Below are positions 34,900 through 44,701 of a DNA stretch of 64,000 nt, piece by piece. This DNA is from Parasedimentitalea denitrificans. Lineage in GTDB: Bacteria; Pseudomonadota; Alphaproteobacteria; Rhodobacterales; Rhodobacteraceae. The translations under genes and the position numbers were made by a program. The notes under the pieces are model-generated. The model searched no databases. It was not told the origin of the DNA and worked only from the letters and a program-made list of their open reading frames with translations. The stretch spans positions 186,001 through 250,000 of the forward strand of contig NZ_QHLQ01000001.1 of NCBI RefSeq assembly GCF_011813015.1. Reading direction: 5' to 3'. Position 1 is the first letter of the stretch; every line of letters begins with the position of its first letter.

Positions 34900-35823
34900 T
34901 TAGTCCGGCTGCGGCTCTCCGATCCGCATAATTTCCCACTCTAGTGTTATCCCACTAGACGCGTAAACCTTTTTCCGCACCTCTTCGCCCAATCCCTCTA
35001 AATCTGCGGCAGTTGCGCCACCTTTGTTGATCAAGAAGTTGGAATGTTTCTCGCTCATCTGAGCGCCACCACGCATGGCACCGCGCATCCCGGCGTCATC
35101 AATCACTTTCCAAGCTTTCAGATCATGAACATCATCCGCCTGTCCTGTGGATGAAAATCCGGCTGGATTGCGAAAAGTCGACCCAGCGCTGCGATCTTTG
35201 GTTGGCTGGGTTCTATCACGTGTTTCCAACTGCGCCTGCATCCGGGCATGCAGCACATCCGGCTCCCCGGCCCCGGCGCGCAGCTTGGCAGACACCAGCA
35301 CCGCCCCTTCTGGCAGGTCAGTTTGACGGTATTGGAACGCCAGCTCCTTCGCCGAGATCTCGCGGATCTCACCGGTACGGGTCACGACTGTTGCTGATAC
35401 AAAGACATCTGCCACGTAGCTGCCATAACAGCCCGCATTCATCCGCACAGCTCCGCCAATGGAACCGGGAATGGTGCGCAGGAAGGTCAGGTCAAGGCCA
35501 GCATCCGCAGCCTTGCGCGCCACATGTGCATCCAGTGCGGCGGCTCCGGTAGTGACGATGTCGCCGTCGACGTCGATCCCATTGAACCCACGCCCCAAAC
35601 GGATCACCACAGCCCGCAGCCCACCGTCACGAACGATCAGGTTCGACCCAACCCCCATGGGAAACACGTCGACATCCGGATCAAGCTGCGAAAGGAACAG
35701 TGCCAAATCATCGACATCAGCAGGCTGGAACAAATAGTCAGCCGCACCGCCAACCCGCAACCAAGTCAGTTCTGACAGCACACGATTAGGGGTCAACTTA
35801 CCCCGAATACCATCCATATTCAT
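34900..35823 (-). CDS. murB: UDP-N-acetylenolpyruvoylglucosamine reductase MurB
   Basis: A 307-residue FAD enzyme that reduces UDP-GlcNAc-enolpyruvate to UDP-MurNAc. The FAD-binding region has [17 protein letters not shown] and [20 protein letters not shown]. The catalytic signature [17 protein letters not shown] (about 118-134) and RFRNP-like [14 protein letters not shown] are present; the active-site Ser is in STFRNP and a Glu in [22 protein letters not shown]. Lengths and motifs fit type IIb MurB. It lies downstream of the DUF2484 genes and a small membrane protein in the murC-to-murB stretch. Confidence 0.96.
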   Translation of the reverse strand: MNMDGIRGKLTPNRVLSELTWLRVGGAADYLFQPADVDDLALFLSQLDPDVDVFPMGVGSNLIVRDGGLRAVVIRLGRGFNGIDVDGDIVTTGAAALDAHVARKAADAGLDLTFLRTIPGSIGGAVRMNAGCYGSYVADVFVSATVVTRTGEIREISAKELAFQYRQTDLPEGAVLVSAKLRAGAGEPDVLHARMQAQLETRDRTQPTKDRSAGSTFRNPAGFSSTGQADDVHDLKAWKVIDDAGMRGAMRGGAQMSEKHSNFLINKGGATAADLEGLGEEVRKKVYASSGITLEWEIMRIGEPQPD

Positions 35824-35912
35824 TGTGCGCGCCTCTCGTAACGAATTGCAGTGCTTCTAAACTGGATTGCCGCCACAAAACAACGCCCAGTTCTATGCGC
35901 GGGGGAACAATC

Positions 35913-36194
35913 TCACTTTGCGGCGCGGCGCGTTCTAATCCGTTGATGCAACCAACCAGAGCCCGCCCCAAGAACCAGCCCGGCCCCGCAGGGCATGACC
36001 GCGATCAAAGAAAATATTGCCAACGCCAGCCCATCCCAGCCTTCGAGCGTGCCAACATACCAATAAATCACTGCATACAGAAGGGCCGCGGCAACTACGA
36101 AACACAAGATCAGAAGATACCGCCCCCGCAGTGCAAGCAGGTGAGCGCAAACGATTGAGCTGAAGAAGACCGAAAAAAGAATAAGTGTTTCCAT
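35913..36194 (-). CDS. Small membrane protein of unknown function (93 aa)
   Basis: A 93-residue protein with three hydrophobic segments (about 2-22, 26-50, 58-80) and a basic tail RIRTRRAAK. No recognised domain. AGAGAG upstream supports ATG 36194. It lies 10 nt after a DUF2484 gene and before murB in the same direction, so it is part of the mur operon. Membrane topology suggests an envelope-related or accessory role, which is inference only. Confidence 0.65.
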   Translation of the reverse strand: METLILFSVFFSSIVCAHLLALRGRYLLILCFVVAAALLYAVIYWYVGTLEGWDGLALAIFSLIAVMPCGAGLVLGAGSGWLHQRIRTRRAAK

Positions 36195-36204
36195 GCCGCT
36201 CTCT

Positions 36205-36456
36205 CTAATCTTTTCGCAATTGCCGACGCAGCCAGCGCCCAAGGTAGATCACTGGCCAACGTAGCACCGACATACCTGCCAGCAACACCGCCAACCCCCA
36301 CCAAGGGCCGTTTTCATAGGTGACGTAGCCCAGCAGCGGTATTCCCAGTGCAATCAGCACATAGGCCCGGCGCCAATGGTTGTCACTGCTTGGGATGATC
36401 GCCAAAATATTGGCAACCAGTGCCCACACTGCAGCTAGCGTCAGGGACAAGTTCAT
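36205..36456 (-). CDS. DUF2484 family membrane protein, second copy
   Basis: An 83-residue protein with two to three TM helices. It has the family start (MNLSLTLAAVWALVANILAIIPSSDNHWRRAYVL), the P-S/R-x-W motif after helix 1, and the C-terminal LRWPVIYLGRWLRRQL, typical of DUF2484 proteins located between murC and murB in Rhodobacterales. It overlaps the preceding DUF2484 gene by 4 nt (ATGA). The pair are diverged tandem paralogues: compare LRWPVIYLGRW here with FRRPLVHYWRKW in the other. Confidence 0.82.
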   Translation of the reverse strand: MNLSLTLAAVWALVANILAIIPSSDNHWRRAYVLIALGIPLLGYVTYENGPWWGLAVLLAGMSVLRWPVIYLGRWLRRQLRKD

Positions 36457-36695
36457 TGCGGCACACCTTTCCACTTGCGCCAGTAGTGCACCAGTGGCCT
36501 GCGAAACATAGAAACGAATGCGGCGACCCCACCCAAGGCAGGTAACCAACCATGCTGAAGGCCCAACATCACAATGATGACCGGGGCAGCTACAAGCAAA
36601 CAAAGGCCCGGTGGGAACTGCCAGCGCATTGGTAAAAAAGCTACGAAAGTAGCGGCAAACACCCAAACGATGGCGCAAATAACCGAAACGCTCAT
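36453..36695 (-). CDS. DUF2484 family membrane protein, first copy
   Basis: An 80-residue membrane protein of DUF2484: MSVSVICAIVWVFAATFVAFLPMRWQ is the conserved first helix with the following LPMRWQ turn, and MFRRPLVHYWRKW is the C-terminal amphipathic motif. It overlaps the permease stop by 4 nt (36692-36695) and the second DUF2484 gene by 4 nt, so all three are translationally coupled. The role is unknown; location in the dcw cluster suggests a cell-envelope function. Confidence 0.82.
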   Translation of the reverse strand: MSVSVICAIVWVFAATFVAFLPMRWQFPPGLCLLVAAPVIIVMLGLQHGWLPALGGVAAFVSMFRRPLVHYWRKWKGVPQ

Positions 36696-37879
36696 AGTGC
36701 CCCCATAACAGCGGCGGCGAGAGCTACAATAGACAGGATGAAACCAAGCACCGGAACGGCCATTGGTACTGTAAACGGTGCCTGTGGCGCTCGGCGTTTT
36801 TGGAAAATAAGTGCAAGATTGACCAGCATGAATACAGACAAAAGGATCGCAGAGGTAAGCCCCGCCAGCGTAACAAGTTGAACACCAACAGCAATGACAA
36901 TAACAGCCGCTCCAATCAGGCAGGTGGCCAGTACTGGCGTACCAAACCGTGGGTGCGCGGTATGAAAAATGGCAAGTGTAGGACTGCGTCGCCCCAACCC
37001 GAACAGCACGCGCGACGCCATGACAATTTGTGCCAAGACCCCGTTCAGCGCCGCAAAAACTGCAATGCCCGACAAAAAGTCACCGCTACCACCGCGCCCG
37101 GCCTGCCAGACCAGAACCAGAGGGTTTGAGCTGGCCGAGATCGTCGCTGTATCAACGGAACGCACTGCGGCTATCGCAACCAATGCATAAATAAGGGTCG
37201 TGACTCCCAGCGCCACCAGAATTGCGCGCGGCAAAGTGGTGTTTGGGCGGTCCACTTCTTCGGCCATGTTGACGATGTCTTCAAAGCCGATAAAGGCAAA
37301 AAATGCCAACCCAGCCCCCAGACCAACGCCTGACCAAACCGGCAATGCCGGAGCAGACCATTCCGCGACCACGGGCGCCGAGAACCCTGCCCAGATCACC
37401 AGCGCCAAGCCGCCTAGTTCGATCAACGTAAACAGCGCGACCAGTGCCAGACTTTCCAACGCGCCCAGAACCGCAACTGTTGTCAGAACAATTCCCAGCG
37501 CGATAACGGCCCACACCGCGTCAATATCCCAAGAGGCAGACAGATAACCTACACCGCCACGCAACACTGCACCGGCAGACACAGTACCAGCCGCGACAAC
37601 CGCTAAACCTACGATGACAGCCAAAGCTTGGGAATTCAGGCCAACACCAACATAGGCCGCCTCACCTGCAGCCTCGGGGATGCGGGTAGAGAATTCAGCG
37701 TAGCTTAGTGCCGTGGGTGCCGCCACTAGCCCTGCCAGCAAAAAGGCCACAGGGGCCCAAACACCTGCAGCCCCCGCAACCGCACCAACCAAAACGTAGA
37801 TCCCAGCCCCGACCATAACGCCAATGCCATAGGCGGTCAGCAGACCGGGCCCGATGCGGCGTTTAAGCGGAGCAGCCAT
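36692..37879 (-). CDS. APC-family amino acid permease inside the mur cluster
   Basis: A 395-residue transporter with about 11-12 TM helices. APC features are the GIGVMVGAGIYVLVGAVAG first helix with the unwound GAGIY motif, the FFAFIGFEDIVNMAEEVDRPNTTLPRAI loop, and NGVLAQIVMASRVLFGLGR. The substrate is not predictable; APC members import amino acids or polyamines. It starts 2 nt after murC and overlaps the first DUF2484 gene by 4 nt, so it is fully embedded in the dcw operon. This position is not standard and looks like a lineage-specific insertion. Confidence 0.88.
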   Translation of the reverse strand: MAAPLKRRIGPGLLTAYGIGVMVGAGIYVLVGAVAGAAGVWAPVAFLLAGLVAAPTALSYAEFSTRIPEAAGEAAYVGVGLNSQALAVIVGLAVVAAGTVSAGAVLRGGVGYLSASWDIDAVWAVIALGIVLTTVAVLGALESLALVALFTLIELGGLALVIWAGFSAPVVAEWSAPALPVWSGVGLGAGLAFFAFIGFEDIVNMAEEVDRPNTTLPRAILVALGVTTLIYALVAIAAVRSVDTATISASSNPLVLVWQAGRGGSGDFLSGIAVFAALNGVLAQIVMASRVLFGLGRRSPTLAIFHTAHPRFGTPVLATCLIGAAVIVIAVGVQLVTLAGLTSAILLSVFMLVNLALIFQKRRAPQAPFTVPMAVPVLGFILSIVALAAAVMGAL

Positions 37880-37881
37880 CG

Positions 37882-39279
37882 CTAACCTTTCAGCCGTTCG
37901 GGTAATCCATTGGCCCAGGTGCTGATTGTACCAGCGCCCAGACAGACGACCATGTCACCGGGCTGCGCCTGTTCACGCACCAGACGCTCCAGATCATCCT
38001 CGTCGATCAGTACCCGCGCATGGCGGTGACCGTGGCGGATCAGTCCGGCAACCAGATCGTCGCGGCCTGCGCCTTCAATGGGCTCTTCTCCCGCGGCAAA
38101 GACATCGGCAATCGCCACAACGTCGGCCTCGTTAAAGCAGGAACAGAAATCATCAAACAGACTGGCAAGACGCGAGAAGCGGTGCGGCTGATGCACTGCG
38201 ATGACCCGACCTTCACAAGCCTGTCTTGCAGCCTTTAGCACAGCCAAAATTTCTACGGGGTGATGGCCATAGTCATCAATGATGGTCACCCCATTGACCT
38301 CGCCCACCTTGGTAAAGCGGCGATTGACGCCGCCGAAATTGGCCAGTGCATCGCGAATGTCATCCGTGGCCATGCCCAGATGGCGCGACACTGCAACAGC
38401 CGCCAGCGCGTTGGACACGTTGTGATCGCCCGGCATTGGCAGGCTGCAACCTTCGATCACCAGATCTTCGGTCTGCAAGTGAATGTCGAAATGCGCCACA
38501 CCTGCCTTGTAGGTCAGGTTGCTGGCACGCACATCCGCCTGCGCGTTGAAGCCATAGGTGACAACCCGGCGGTCAGTGATCCGGCCGACCAAAGCCTGAA
38601 CTTCGGCGTGATCAGTGTTGCAGACAGCAACGCCGTAGAATGGGATGTTCGATACGAAATCGTAGAACCCATCGCGCAGAGTGTCGAAATCGCCCCAGTG
38701 CTCCATGTGCTCGGGGTCGATGTTGGTGACAACGGCGATAGTTGCGGGCAGACGGTTGAACGTGCCATCGCTCTCGTCAGCCTCAACCACCATCCACTCG
38801 CCAGCACCTACACGGGCGTTACTACCATAGGCGTGGATGATACCACCGTTCACCACGGTTGGGTCGAACTTACCGGCAACCATCAGCTCGGCCATCATTG
38901 TGGTGGTGGTGGTTTTGCCGTGAGTCCCTGCAATCGCAACGTTGGACTTCAACCGCATCAGTTCGCCCAGCATTTCGGCCCGGCGTACCACCGGCAGTCC
39001 ACGGCGGCGGGCCTCGTCCAGTTCTGGGTTGCCCGGCTTGATGGCGGATGAGATCACCACGACTGAGGCATCCTCAAGGTTCTCAGCTTTTTGTCCCACA
39101 AAAACCTGTGCGCCCAGCTTGGCCAATCGGTCAGTGATTTTTGAGGACTTCAGATCCGACCCCTGCACCACATAGCCCTGGTTCAACAGAACTTCGGCAA
39201 TGCCCGACATGCCTATGCCACCAATACCAACAAAGTGGATCGCACCAACGTCACCGGGGAGCTTGGTTGTAGGGGTCAT
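37882..39279 (-). CDS. murC: UDP-N-acetylmuramate--L-alanine ligase MurC
   Basis: A 465-residue Mur ligase adding L-Ala to UDP-MurNAc. The N-terminal Rossmann motif is [17 protein letters not shown] (15-31), the ATP P-loop [11 protein letters not shown] (117-127), followed by the EADESDGTF carbamyl/metal region and the C-terminal domain with [10 protein letters not shown] and HQPHRFSR. Its start overlaps the murG stop by 4 nt and the permease follows after 2 nt, so it is in the ftsW-murG-murC transcript. Confidence 0.97.
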   Translation of the reverse strand: MTPTTKLPGDVGAIHFVGIGGIGMSGIAEVLLNQGYVVQGSDLKSSKITDRLAKLGAQVFVGQKAENLEDASVVVISSAIKPGNPELDEARRRGLPVVRRAEMLGELMRLKSNVAIAGTHGKTTTTTMMAELMVAGKFDPTVVNGGIIHAYGSNARVGAGEWMVVEADESDGTFNRLPATIAVVTNIDPEHMEHWGDFDTLRDGFYDFVSNIPFYGVAVCNTDHAEVQALVGRITDRRVVTYGFNAQADVRASNLTYKAGVAHFDIHLQTEDLVIEGCSLPMPGDHNVSNALAAVAVSRHLGMATDDIRDALANFGGVNRRFTKVGEVNGVTIIDDYGHHPVEILAVLKAARQACEGRVIAVHQPHRFSRLASLFDDFCSCFNEADVVAIADVFAAGEEPIEGAGRDDLVAGLIRHGHRHARVLIDEDDLERLVREQAQPGDMVVCLGAGTISTWANGLPERLKG

Positions 39280-40373
39280 GCTTTATCCTTTTCCGCCAGC
39301 TGTTCAACCAAGGTCACCAAACGATCGGTGGCGTCGGGAACTCCAGCGCTTAATGCTGCTGCGGCCATTTGGTTCGCCGCCGAAGGGTTGCTTAGAATAG
39401 AATTTATTTGCTCGGACAACGAGCCCGCGTCAAGCGCACTTTCCGGAATAAGAACTGCGCCTCCGGCCTCAACCAGCGCCCTTGCGTTGGCTGTTTGCTC
39501 ATCCCGGATCGCTGCGGCCAACGGCACGAGGATGGACGGTCGCCCAATCACGCTGACATCCGCAATAGTCGAGGCACCAGCGCGGGTTACCACCAGCTGA
39601 CATTCGGTCATTCGTGACGGGATATCTGTGAAAAAGGTTTGAACTTCCGCACTGACACCGTGATCCGCATAAAAGGACTGAACCCTTTGCAGATCTTCTT
39701 CCCGGGCCTGATGGCTAACCCGAACGTATTGTTTGATCTCATCTGGCAAGGCTGCGATGGCTTCAGGCACGATATCACTCAGAATCCGAGCCCCCTGACT
39801 GCCGCCCATCACCAAGACCGACATTGGATAGTCGCCGGGCGCGATATATCCCGCCCCAGCCCGTTCCAAAACTGCGCCGCGCACTGGATTGCCAACATGC
39901 TCTGCCAAAACGCCCTCGGGCAATTCGGTTGGCCAAGCACCGCAGGCCACACCGGCAACCCGCTTGGCAAACAGTTGGTTCACCCGACCCAAAACACCGT
40001 TCTGTTCATGGATCATCCGAGGCAGCCCCAGCAGCGTTGCCGCCCCCAGCGCCGGGATTGACGGATAGCCGCCAAAGCCGATCACTGCATCAGGTCGATC
40101 ACGACGCATCTGCAGCGCCATGCTCAGCACACCGCCAGCAATCTTGGGCCCAACCAACGCCTTGGCCAATATCCCACCACGGGCAAACGTCGCCGAGGAC
40201 ACCTCGGTTATTTCTACACCTTCAGGAAAGCCCCCAGTATAGCGTGCGCCGCGCGCATCAGTTGACAGTTTCACCCGCCAACCCTTTTTCAACATAGCCT
40301 CGGCCAAGGCCTGCGCCGGGAACATATGCCCACCGGTGCCGCCTGCCGCCATCAATAGCAGTTTCTGAGCCAT
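39276..40373 (-). CDS. murG: MurG glycosyltransferase
   Basis: A 365-residue peripheral membrane GT28 enzyme converting lipid I to lipid II on the cytoplasmic face. Visible are the G-loop [22 protein letters not shown] (residues 5-26), [26 protein letters not shown], the second G-loop [13 protein letters not shown] and the sugar-nucleotide signature [22 protein letters not shown]. It lies 21 nt after ftsW and overlaps murC by 4 nt. Confidence 0.97.
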   Translation of the reverse strand: MAQKLLLMAAGGTGGHMFPAQALAEAMLKKGWRVKLSTDARGARYTGGFPEGVEITEVSSATFARGGILAKALVGPKIAGGVLSMALQMRRDRPDAVIGFGGYPSIPALGAATLLGLPRMIHEQNGVLGRVNQLFAKRVAGVACGAWPTELPEGVLAEHVGNPVRGAVLERAGAGYIAPGDYPMSVLVMGGSQGARILSDIVPEAIAALPDEIKQYVRVSHQAREEDLQRVQSFYADHGVSAEVQTFFTDIPSRMTECQLVVTRAGASTIADVSVIGRPSILVPLAAAIRDEQTANARALVEAGGAVLIPESALDAGSLSEQINSILSNPSAANQMAAAALSAGVPDATDRLVTLVEQLAEKDKA

Positions 40374-40394
40374 CTGCCCCTGTATTCCTTAATC

Positions 40395-41564
40395 TCAGCC
40401 GCGTTCGTGTCCGCGCAGCAAATCTGCAATGCCACCTTGCGGTCGCGAGCGGGTAAAGGCCAGCAACATTCCAACTGCAATGCCAGTCGCGATCAGGGAT
40501 GAACCGCCATAACTGACAAACGGAAGTGTCATGCCCTTGGCTGGCAGCAGCCGCACCGCAACACCCATGTTGATCATAGCCTGTACACCCAGCATGCAAA
40601 CCAGCCCGGTACCCGCCAATCGGATGAATGTATCACGTTCACGCATCAACCTGAACAGCGAGCGCACAACGATTGTTGCGTATAGGGCGATCAGGATCAG
40701 CACCAGCACCAAGCCGTATTCCTCGGCCGCAACGGCAATAATGAAATCAGTATGCGCATCAGGCAGCGACCATTTCACCTGGCCTTCACCGACACCAACA
40801 CCAAACAAGCCACCTTCGCGGATCGCATCAGCCGCATAGCCCAACTGGGTTCTCGGGTCGACTTCGGGGTTTAGAAAACCATCAATGCGACGGGCAAAGT
40901 GTTCCGAGTTGCCATAGGCAAACATGCCGCCCATCACCACGGCCCCTGCCATTCCCACCAGAAGCAGCATCGGTGCGCCGGCAACAAAGTACATTACACC
41001 CCAGCCAAACAGCACCAAACAGGCCTGACCAAAGTCCGGCTGCATTGCCAGCATCAGCACAATCGTGATGCACAGACCAAAGGACCACAGCCGTCCCGGA
41101 GGGCCGTTGATATGCTGACTAGCGGCAATCATCCAGGCCGCGACGACCACAAACCCGGGCTTAAGAAATTCAGACGGCTGAACCGAGGCAAAACCAAGGC
41201 TGTACCAACGCACAGCGCCTTTGCCAAAGTCAGTGCCAAACACCGGCAGCATCGCCAGTGCAACAAAGGAACAAGCAAAGCCAATCACCGCCAACCTGCG
41301 CACCAAAGTCGGCGTCATCATCGATGTCATCACCATGGCCACCAGCGCGGAACATCCAAAGACCGCCTGTCGTTGCACATAGTGGAAATTATCAAACCCG
41401 TTACGCGCCGCCAGCGGCACCGAAGCTGCAAGCCCCAACAACAAGCCGACAATGAACAGCCCTAGGATACAGGACAAAGTCCACCGATCCACCGTCCGCC
41501 ACCATTTGGGAAGAATAGGCTCGCCAACATGCGTGGGAACCGCGCCATAGACCATTTCAGTCAT
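40395..41564 (-). CDS. ftsW: Septal peptidoglycan polymerase FtsW (SEDS)
   Basis: A 389-residue SEDS protein with about ten TM helices. It polymerises glycan at the septum with FtsI. SEDS features are RWYSLGFASVQPSEFLKPGFVV, PDFGQACLVLFGW, the periplasmic loop RIDGFLNPEVDP, SDAHTDFIIAVAAEEYG-like SLPDAHTDFI and the C-terminal GMTLPFVSYGGSSLIATGIAVGMLLA. It is first gene after the plus-strand flavoprotein interruption, so a promoter must lie in 41565-41695 (divergent) or within that gene. Confidence 0.96.
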   Translation of the reverse strand: MTEMVYGAVPTHVGEPILPKWWRTVDRWTLSCILGLFIVGLLLGLAASVPLAARNGFDNFHYVQRQAVFGCSALVAMVMTSMMTPTLVRRLAVIGFACSFVALAMLPVFGTDFGKGAVRWYSLGFASVQPSEFLKPGFVVVAAWMIAASQHINGPPGRLWSFGLCITIVLMLAMQPDFGQACLVLFGWGVMYFVAGAPMLLLVGMAGAVVMGGMFAYGNSEHFARRIDGFLNPEVDPRTQLGYAADAIREGGLFGVGVGEGQVKWSLPDAHTDFIIAVAAEEYGLVLVLILIALYATIVVRSLFRLMRERDTFIRLAGTGLVCMLGVQAMINMGVAVRLLPAKGMTLPFVSYGGSSLIATGIAVGMLLAFTRSRPQGGIADLLRGHERG

Positions 41565-41695
41565 GGGAATACCGCCAATCTGTGCCTCAATTTCGCCCCG
41601 TTATCGGGGTCTCTGCCCCATTCTTACGCTATTTCGCAGATTCAAGCCAGCCTCTTCCTCTTGCCTTTGGAGGTAATCCGCGCCATGGGCTGACA

Positions 41696-42874
41696 ATGTT
41701 GTATCAAACCCTCATCCTTGGCGCCGGCGCGGCTGGCATAATGTGCGCCCGTTTCGCGGGTTCCGGCACTCTGGTGGTCGATCACGCGCGCAATCCCGGC
41801 GAAAAAATCCGCATCTCCGGTGGCGGGCGCTGCAACTTCACCAATATGTACGCCGAGGCCAAGAACTTCCTGTCGGCCAACCCTCATTTCTGCAAATCCG
41901 CACTGGCGCGCTATACCCAATGGGATTTCATCGAACTGATGGACAAACACGGTATCGCCTGGCACGAGAAAACTCTGGGGCAATTGTTCTGTGATGGTTC
42001 CGCCAAGCAAGTGGTGGCCATGCTGGTCGACGAGCTGAAGGACGCCGGGGCAGAGCTGTGGCTGCAAACCTCGGTTACCTCGATCAAGCGCACGGATCAG
42101 GGGTTTTTCGTCACTCTGGACCGAGACGGCAAAACCCAGACTATAACCTGCCGCAATCTGGTGCTGGCCACTGGCGGCAAATCCATCCCCAAGATGGGCT
42201 CCACTGGCCTTGCCTACGACATCGCCCGTCAATTCGACCTGCCAGTTACCGAAACCCGCCCCGGGTTGGTGCCTTTCACCTTTTCCGAAGATCGGTTCAA
42301 GCCTCTGGCCGGCGTCGCCCTGCCCGCCCGCCTATCCAATGAACGCACATCTTTTGACGAGGCCTTGCTGTTTACCCATCGCGGGCTTTCTGGCCCATCG
42401 GTACTGCAGCTGTCGTCATACTGGCGCGAGGGTGAGGACATCACGGTCAACCTGATCCCCGAACTACCCCTGTACGACTTGCTGCGTGAACAACGTCAGG
42501 TCGAAGGCCGCCGCGATCTCACCACCGAAATGTCACGGCTGCTGCCGGGTCGGCTGGTCGACCACCTAACACAAGAGTTTCAGCTAAAGGGGCGTCTTGC
42601 CGATCAATCCGACGCGGCACTTCAAGACCTGTGCAACAAAATGTCCAACTGGCAGCTCACCCCATCCGGCACCGAGGGCTATCGCACGGCCGAAGTCACA
42701 CTGGGTGGCATCGGCACCGATGCGCTGTCGTCGAAAACCATGGAAGCCAAGTCTATTCCTGGCCTCTATGCCATTGGCGAAGCGGTCGATGTCACAGGCT
42801 GGCTGGGGGGCTTCAACTTCCAATGGGCCTGGTCCTCGGGGCACGCCGCCGGAACTGCCATCGCCAACCGCTGA
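41696..42874 (+). CDS. HI0933/YhiN-type NAD(P)/FAD-dependent oxidoreductase
   Basis: A 392-residue flavoprotein of the BaiN/HI0933 family. The FAD dinucleotide fold is LILGAGAAGIMCARF (residues 6-20), with the family signature ARNPGEKIRISGGGRCNFTN, then ATGGKSIPKMGSTGLAYDIA, and the C-terminal GLYAIGEAVDVTGWLGGFNFQWAWSSGHAAG. The physiological substrate is unclear. ATG 41696 gives the normal start, although the GGAGG at ~41670 is rather far; the open frame extends 38 codons upstream. It is on the plus strand between murD and ftsW, and so interrupts the dcw cluster. Confidence 0.9.
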   Translation: MLYQTLILGAGAAGIMCARFAGSGTLVVDHARNPGEKIRISGGGRCNFTNMYAEAKNFLSANPHFCKSALARYTQWDFIELMDKHGIAWHEKTLGQLFCDGSAKQVVAMLVDELKDAGAELWLQTSVTSIKRTDQGFFVTLDRDGKTQTITCRNLVLATGGKSIPKMGSTGLAYDIARQFDLPVTETRPGLVPFTFSEDRFKPLAGVALPARLSNERTSFDEALLFTHRGLSGPSVLQLSSYWREGEDITVNLIPELPLYDLLREQRQVEGRRDLTTEMSRLLPGRLVDHLTQEFQLKGRLADQSDAALQDLCNKMSNWQLTPSGTEGYRTAEVTLGGIGTDALSSKTMEAKSIPGLYAIGEAVDVTGWLGGFNFQWAWSSGHAAGTAIANR

Positions 42875-43069
42875 TCTGCTTCGGAGCCGCCCTCGCCTGA
42901 ATTCTGACGGCCATAGGCAGTCGCCGGGGTCACGCCAAATCGCCGCGGGGCCCCGCTATTGCGGGGATACGGCTATTTTGCTGGAGCACGGGGGCAGGCT
43001 GTGGCAGGCAAAAGTCAGGCGAGAGTGGGTCAGACGCGGTATCTGCTATAGTGAGCCCGAGCCCCCTTC

Positions 43070-44467
43070 TTACTTTAGCCTTTTCTCAACCTCGGCAATA
43101 AAATCATCACCGCGTTTTTCAAAGCTATCGTATTGATCAAAACTCGCCGCCGCCGGAGCCAGCAATACGGTCTCACCCTCTTGCGCATCCGCAATCGCTT
43201 GCTCAACCGCGCGGGCCATGTCGCCACAAACCTCCGCCTCAACATCCAGCTGCATGGCAAAATTCGCGGCTTCACGCCCAATCACATAGGCTTTTTGCAC
43301 ATTGCCGGTCTGCCCCTTCAAGGCCTCCAGCCCGCCATCCTTTTCCAGCCCACCACAAATCCAGCGAACTTTCTTGAACGCGCTCAGCGCCTTGACCGCA
43401 CTGTCGACATTGGTGGCCTTGCTGTCATTCACAAACCGCACGCCATCTACCTCGGCGATGGTCTGGCTGCGGTGTGGCAGGCCGGGATAGGTCTCCAACG
43501 CACCCTCGATCATCCGTGGAGCCAAACCCAGTGTCCTGGCGGCGGCATAGGCCGCACAAGCGTTCTGGTGGTTGTGGGCACCCGGCAACCCAGTCATCTG
43601 GCGCAGGTCAATCGATCCCGCCTGCCGCCCCTTGCGGTATTCCGACAGGAACCCCTTGCGCGCAAAAACGTTCCAGCCAACGCCAGCCAGCTTACGCCCC
43701 GAGGACACCCGGATCACCCGATCATCCGCCGCCCCCATCGACAGCTGCCCAGCCAGAAATACGCCTTCATCCTCGTCCACGCCAATCACCGCGCGATCAG
43801 GACCACCTTCTGCGAACAGCCGACGTTTGGCAGCAAAATAGCCCCCCAGGCCTGCATGACGGTCCAGATGGTCGGGGGACAGGTTGGTGAACACCGCCAC
43901 ATCCGGCGTCATCGAACGGGCCAGTTCGGTCTGGTAGCTGGACAGCTCCAGCACCACGATGCCGCCATCGCCAGGCGGGTCTATATCGAGCACGCCACGG
44001 CCGATGTTGCCCGCCATCTGCACCTCTTTGCCAGCGCTTTCCAGGATGTGATGCAACAGCGCGACGGTGGTGGATTTGCCGTTCGACCCGGTCACTGCCA
44101 CGATCTGCGGGATGCGTTCAAAGTTGTCCCACTGCGATGTCGCGACGGAGCGGAAGAACAACCCAATATCATTGTCTACCGGCACGCCCGCGTCGAGCGC
44201 AGCGCGCACTACAGGGTTGGGCGTAGGATAAAGATGCGGAATACCGGGCGAGACAATCAGCGAGGCAACGTCATCAAAGCCCCCCTGTTTGTGCAGATCG
44301 CGACAGGTAAAGCCCTCGCCCTCAGCCGCCTCGCGCGCCGCTGGGTTGTCGTCCCAGCAGATCGGAGTGGCATCCCCCGCCCGCAACGCTCGCGCCGTTG
44401 CCAGGCCAGAACGCCCCAAGCCCAAAACCGCCACATTGGCCCCTGAAAATCCATAAACCGGGATCAT
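43070..44467 (-). CDS. murD: UDP-N-acetylmuramoylalanine--D-glutamate ligase MurD
   Basis: A 465-residue Mur ligase adding D-Glu. The N-terminal [17 protein letters not shown] binds the UDP substrate, the P-loop is [10 protein letters not shown] (125-134), then [37 protein letters not shown] and the C-terminal [22 protein letters not shown] motif. It ends facing the plus-strand flavoprotein gene; the 195-nt convergent gap has a CCCCGC-TATT-GCGGGG hairpin near 42951-42966. A 234-nt gap upstream separates it from mraY, so it may have its own promoter. Confidence 0.97.
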   Translation of the reverse strand: MIPVYGFSGANVAVLGLGRSGLATARALRAGDATPICWDDNPAAREAAEGEGFTCRDLHKQGGFDDVASLIVSPGIPHLYPTPNPVVRAALDAGVPVDNDIGLFFRSVATSQWDNFERIPQIVAVTGSNGKSTTVALLHHILESAGKEVQMAGNIGRGVLDIDPPGDGGIVVLELSSYQTELARSMTPDVAVFTNLSPDHLDRHAGLGGYFAAKRRLFAEGGPDRAVIGVDEDEGVFLAGQLSMGAADDRVIRVSSGRKLAGVGWNVFARKGFLSEYRKGRQAGSIDLRQMTGLPGAHNHQNACAAYAAARTLGLAPRMIEGALETYPGLPHRSQTIAEVDGVRFVNDSKATNVDSAVKALSAFKKVRWICGGLEKDGGLEALKGQTGNVQKAYVIGREAANFAMQLDVEAEVCGDMARAVEQAIADAQEGETVLLAPAAASFDQYDSFEKRGDDFIAEVEKRLK

Positions 44468-44666
44468 CCGCGCGCCCTTTCCTTAACCTTAGATACCGGC
44501 GGCACAGTGCACCGGAGGTATGAGAAATTGCAAGCAGGCTAGTTTCAGGGATTGGCCAAGAACGGCCATAGGCCTTTGCGCTAAATCCTTGGTTTGGCAA
44601 ACCACTTAGGGCAGCGCCTAACCCTGGGTGGATGCAAAGCGCCCACTCGTGAGGAGGGTCGGGCGC

Positions 44667-44688
44667 GGCCCGGCCTCACGGCCGGACC
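44667..44688 (-). repeat. Strong stem-loop between mraY and murD
   Basis: Minus strand GGTCCGGCC-GTGA-GGCCGGGCC (one G-T pair) starts 14 nt after the mraY stop. No T-run follows; an overlapping alternative pairing joins CGTGAGG (44648-44654) with CCTCACG (44674-44680). It could be an mRNA-stabilising or processing structure rather than an intrinsic terminator. Confidence 0.6.
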
Positions 44689-44701
44689 AAAGGCTGGTGT
44701 T

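Noticed and set aside
43133..44446. Plus-strand open frame of 437 codons opposite murD
   Set aside because: Antisense shadow of murD; composition and lack of domains argue against it.
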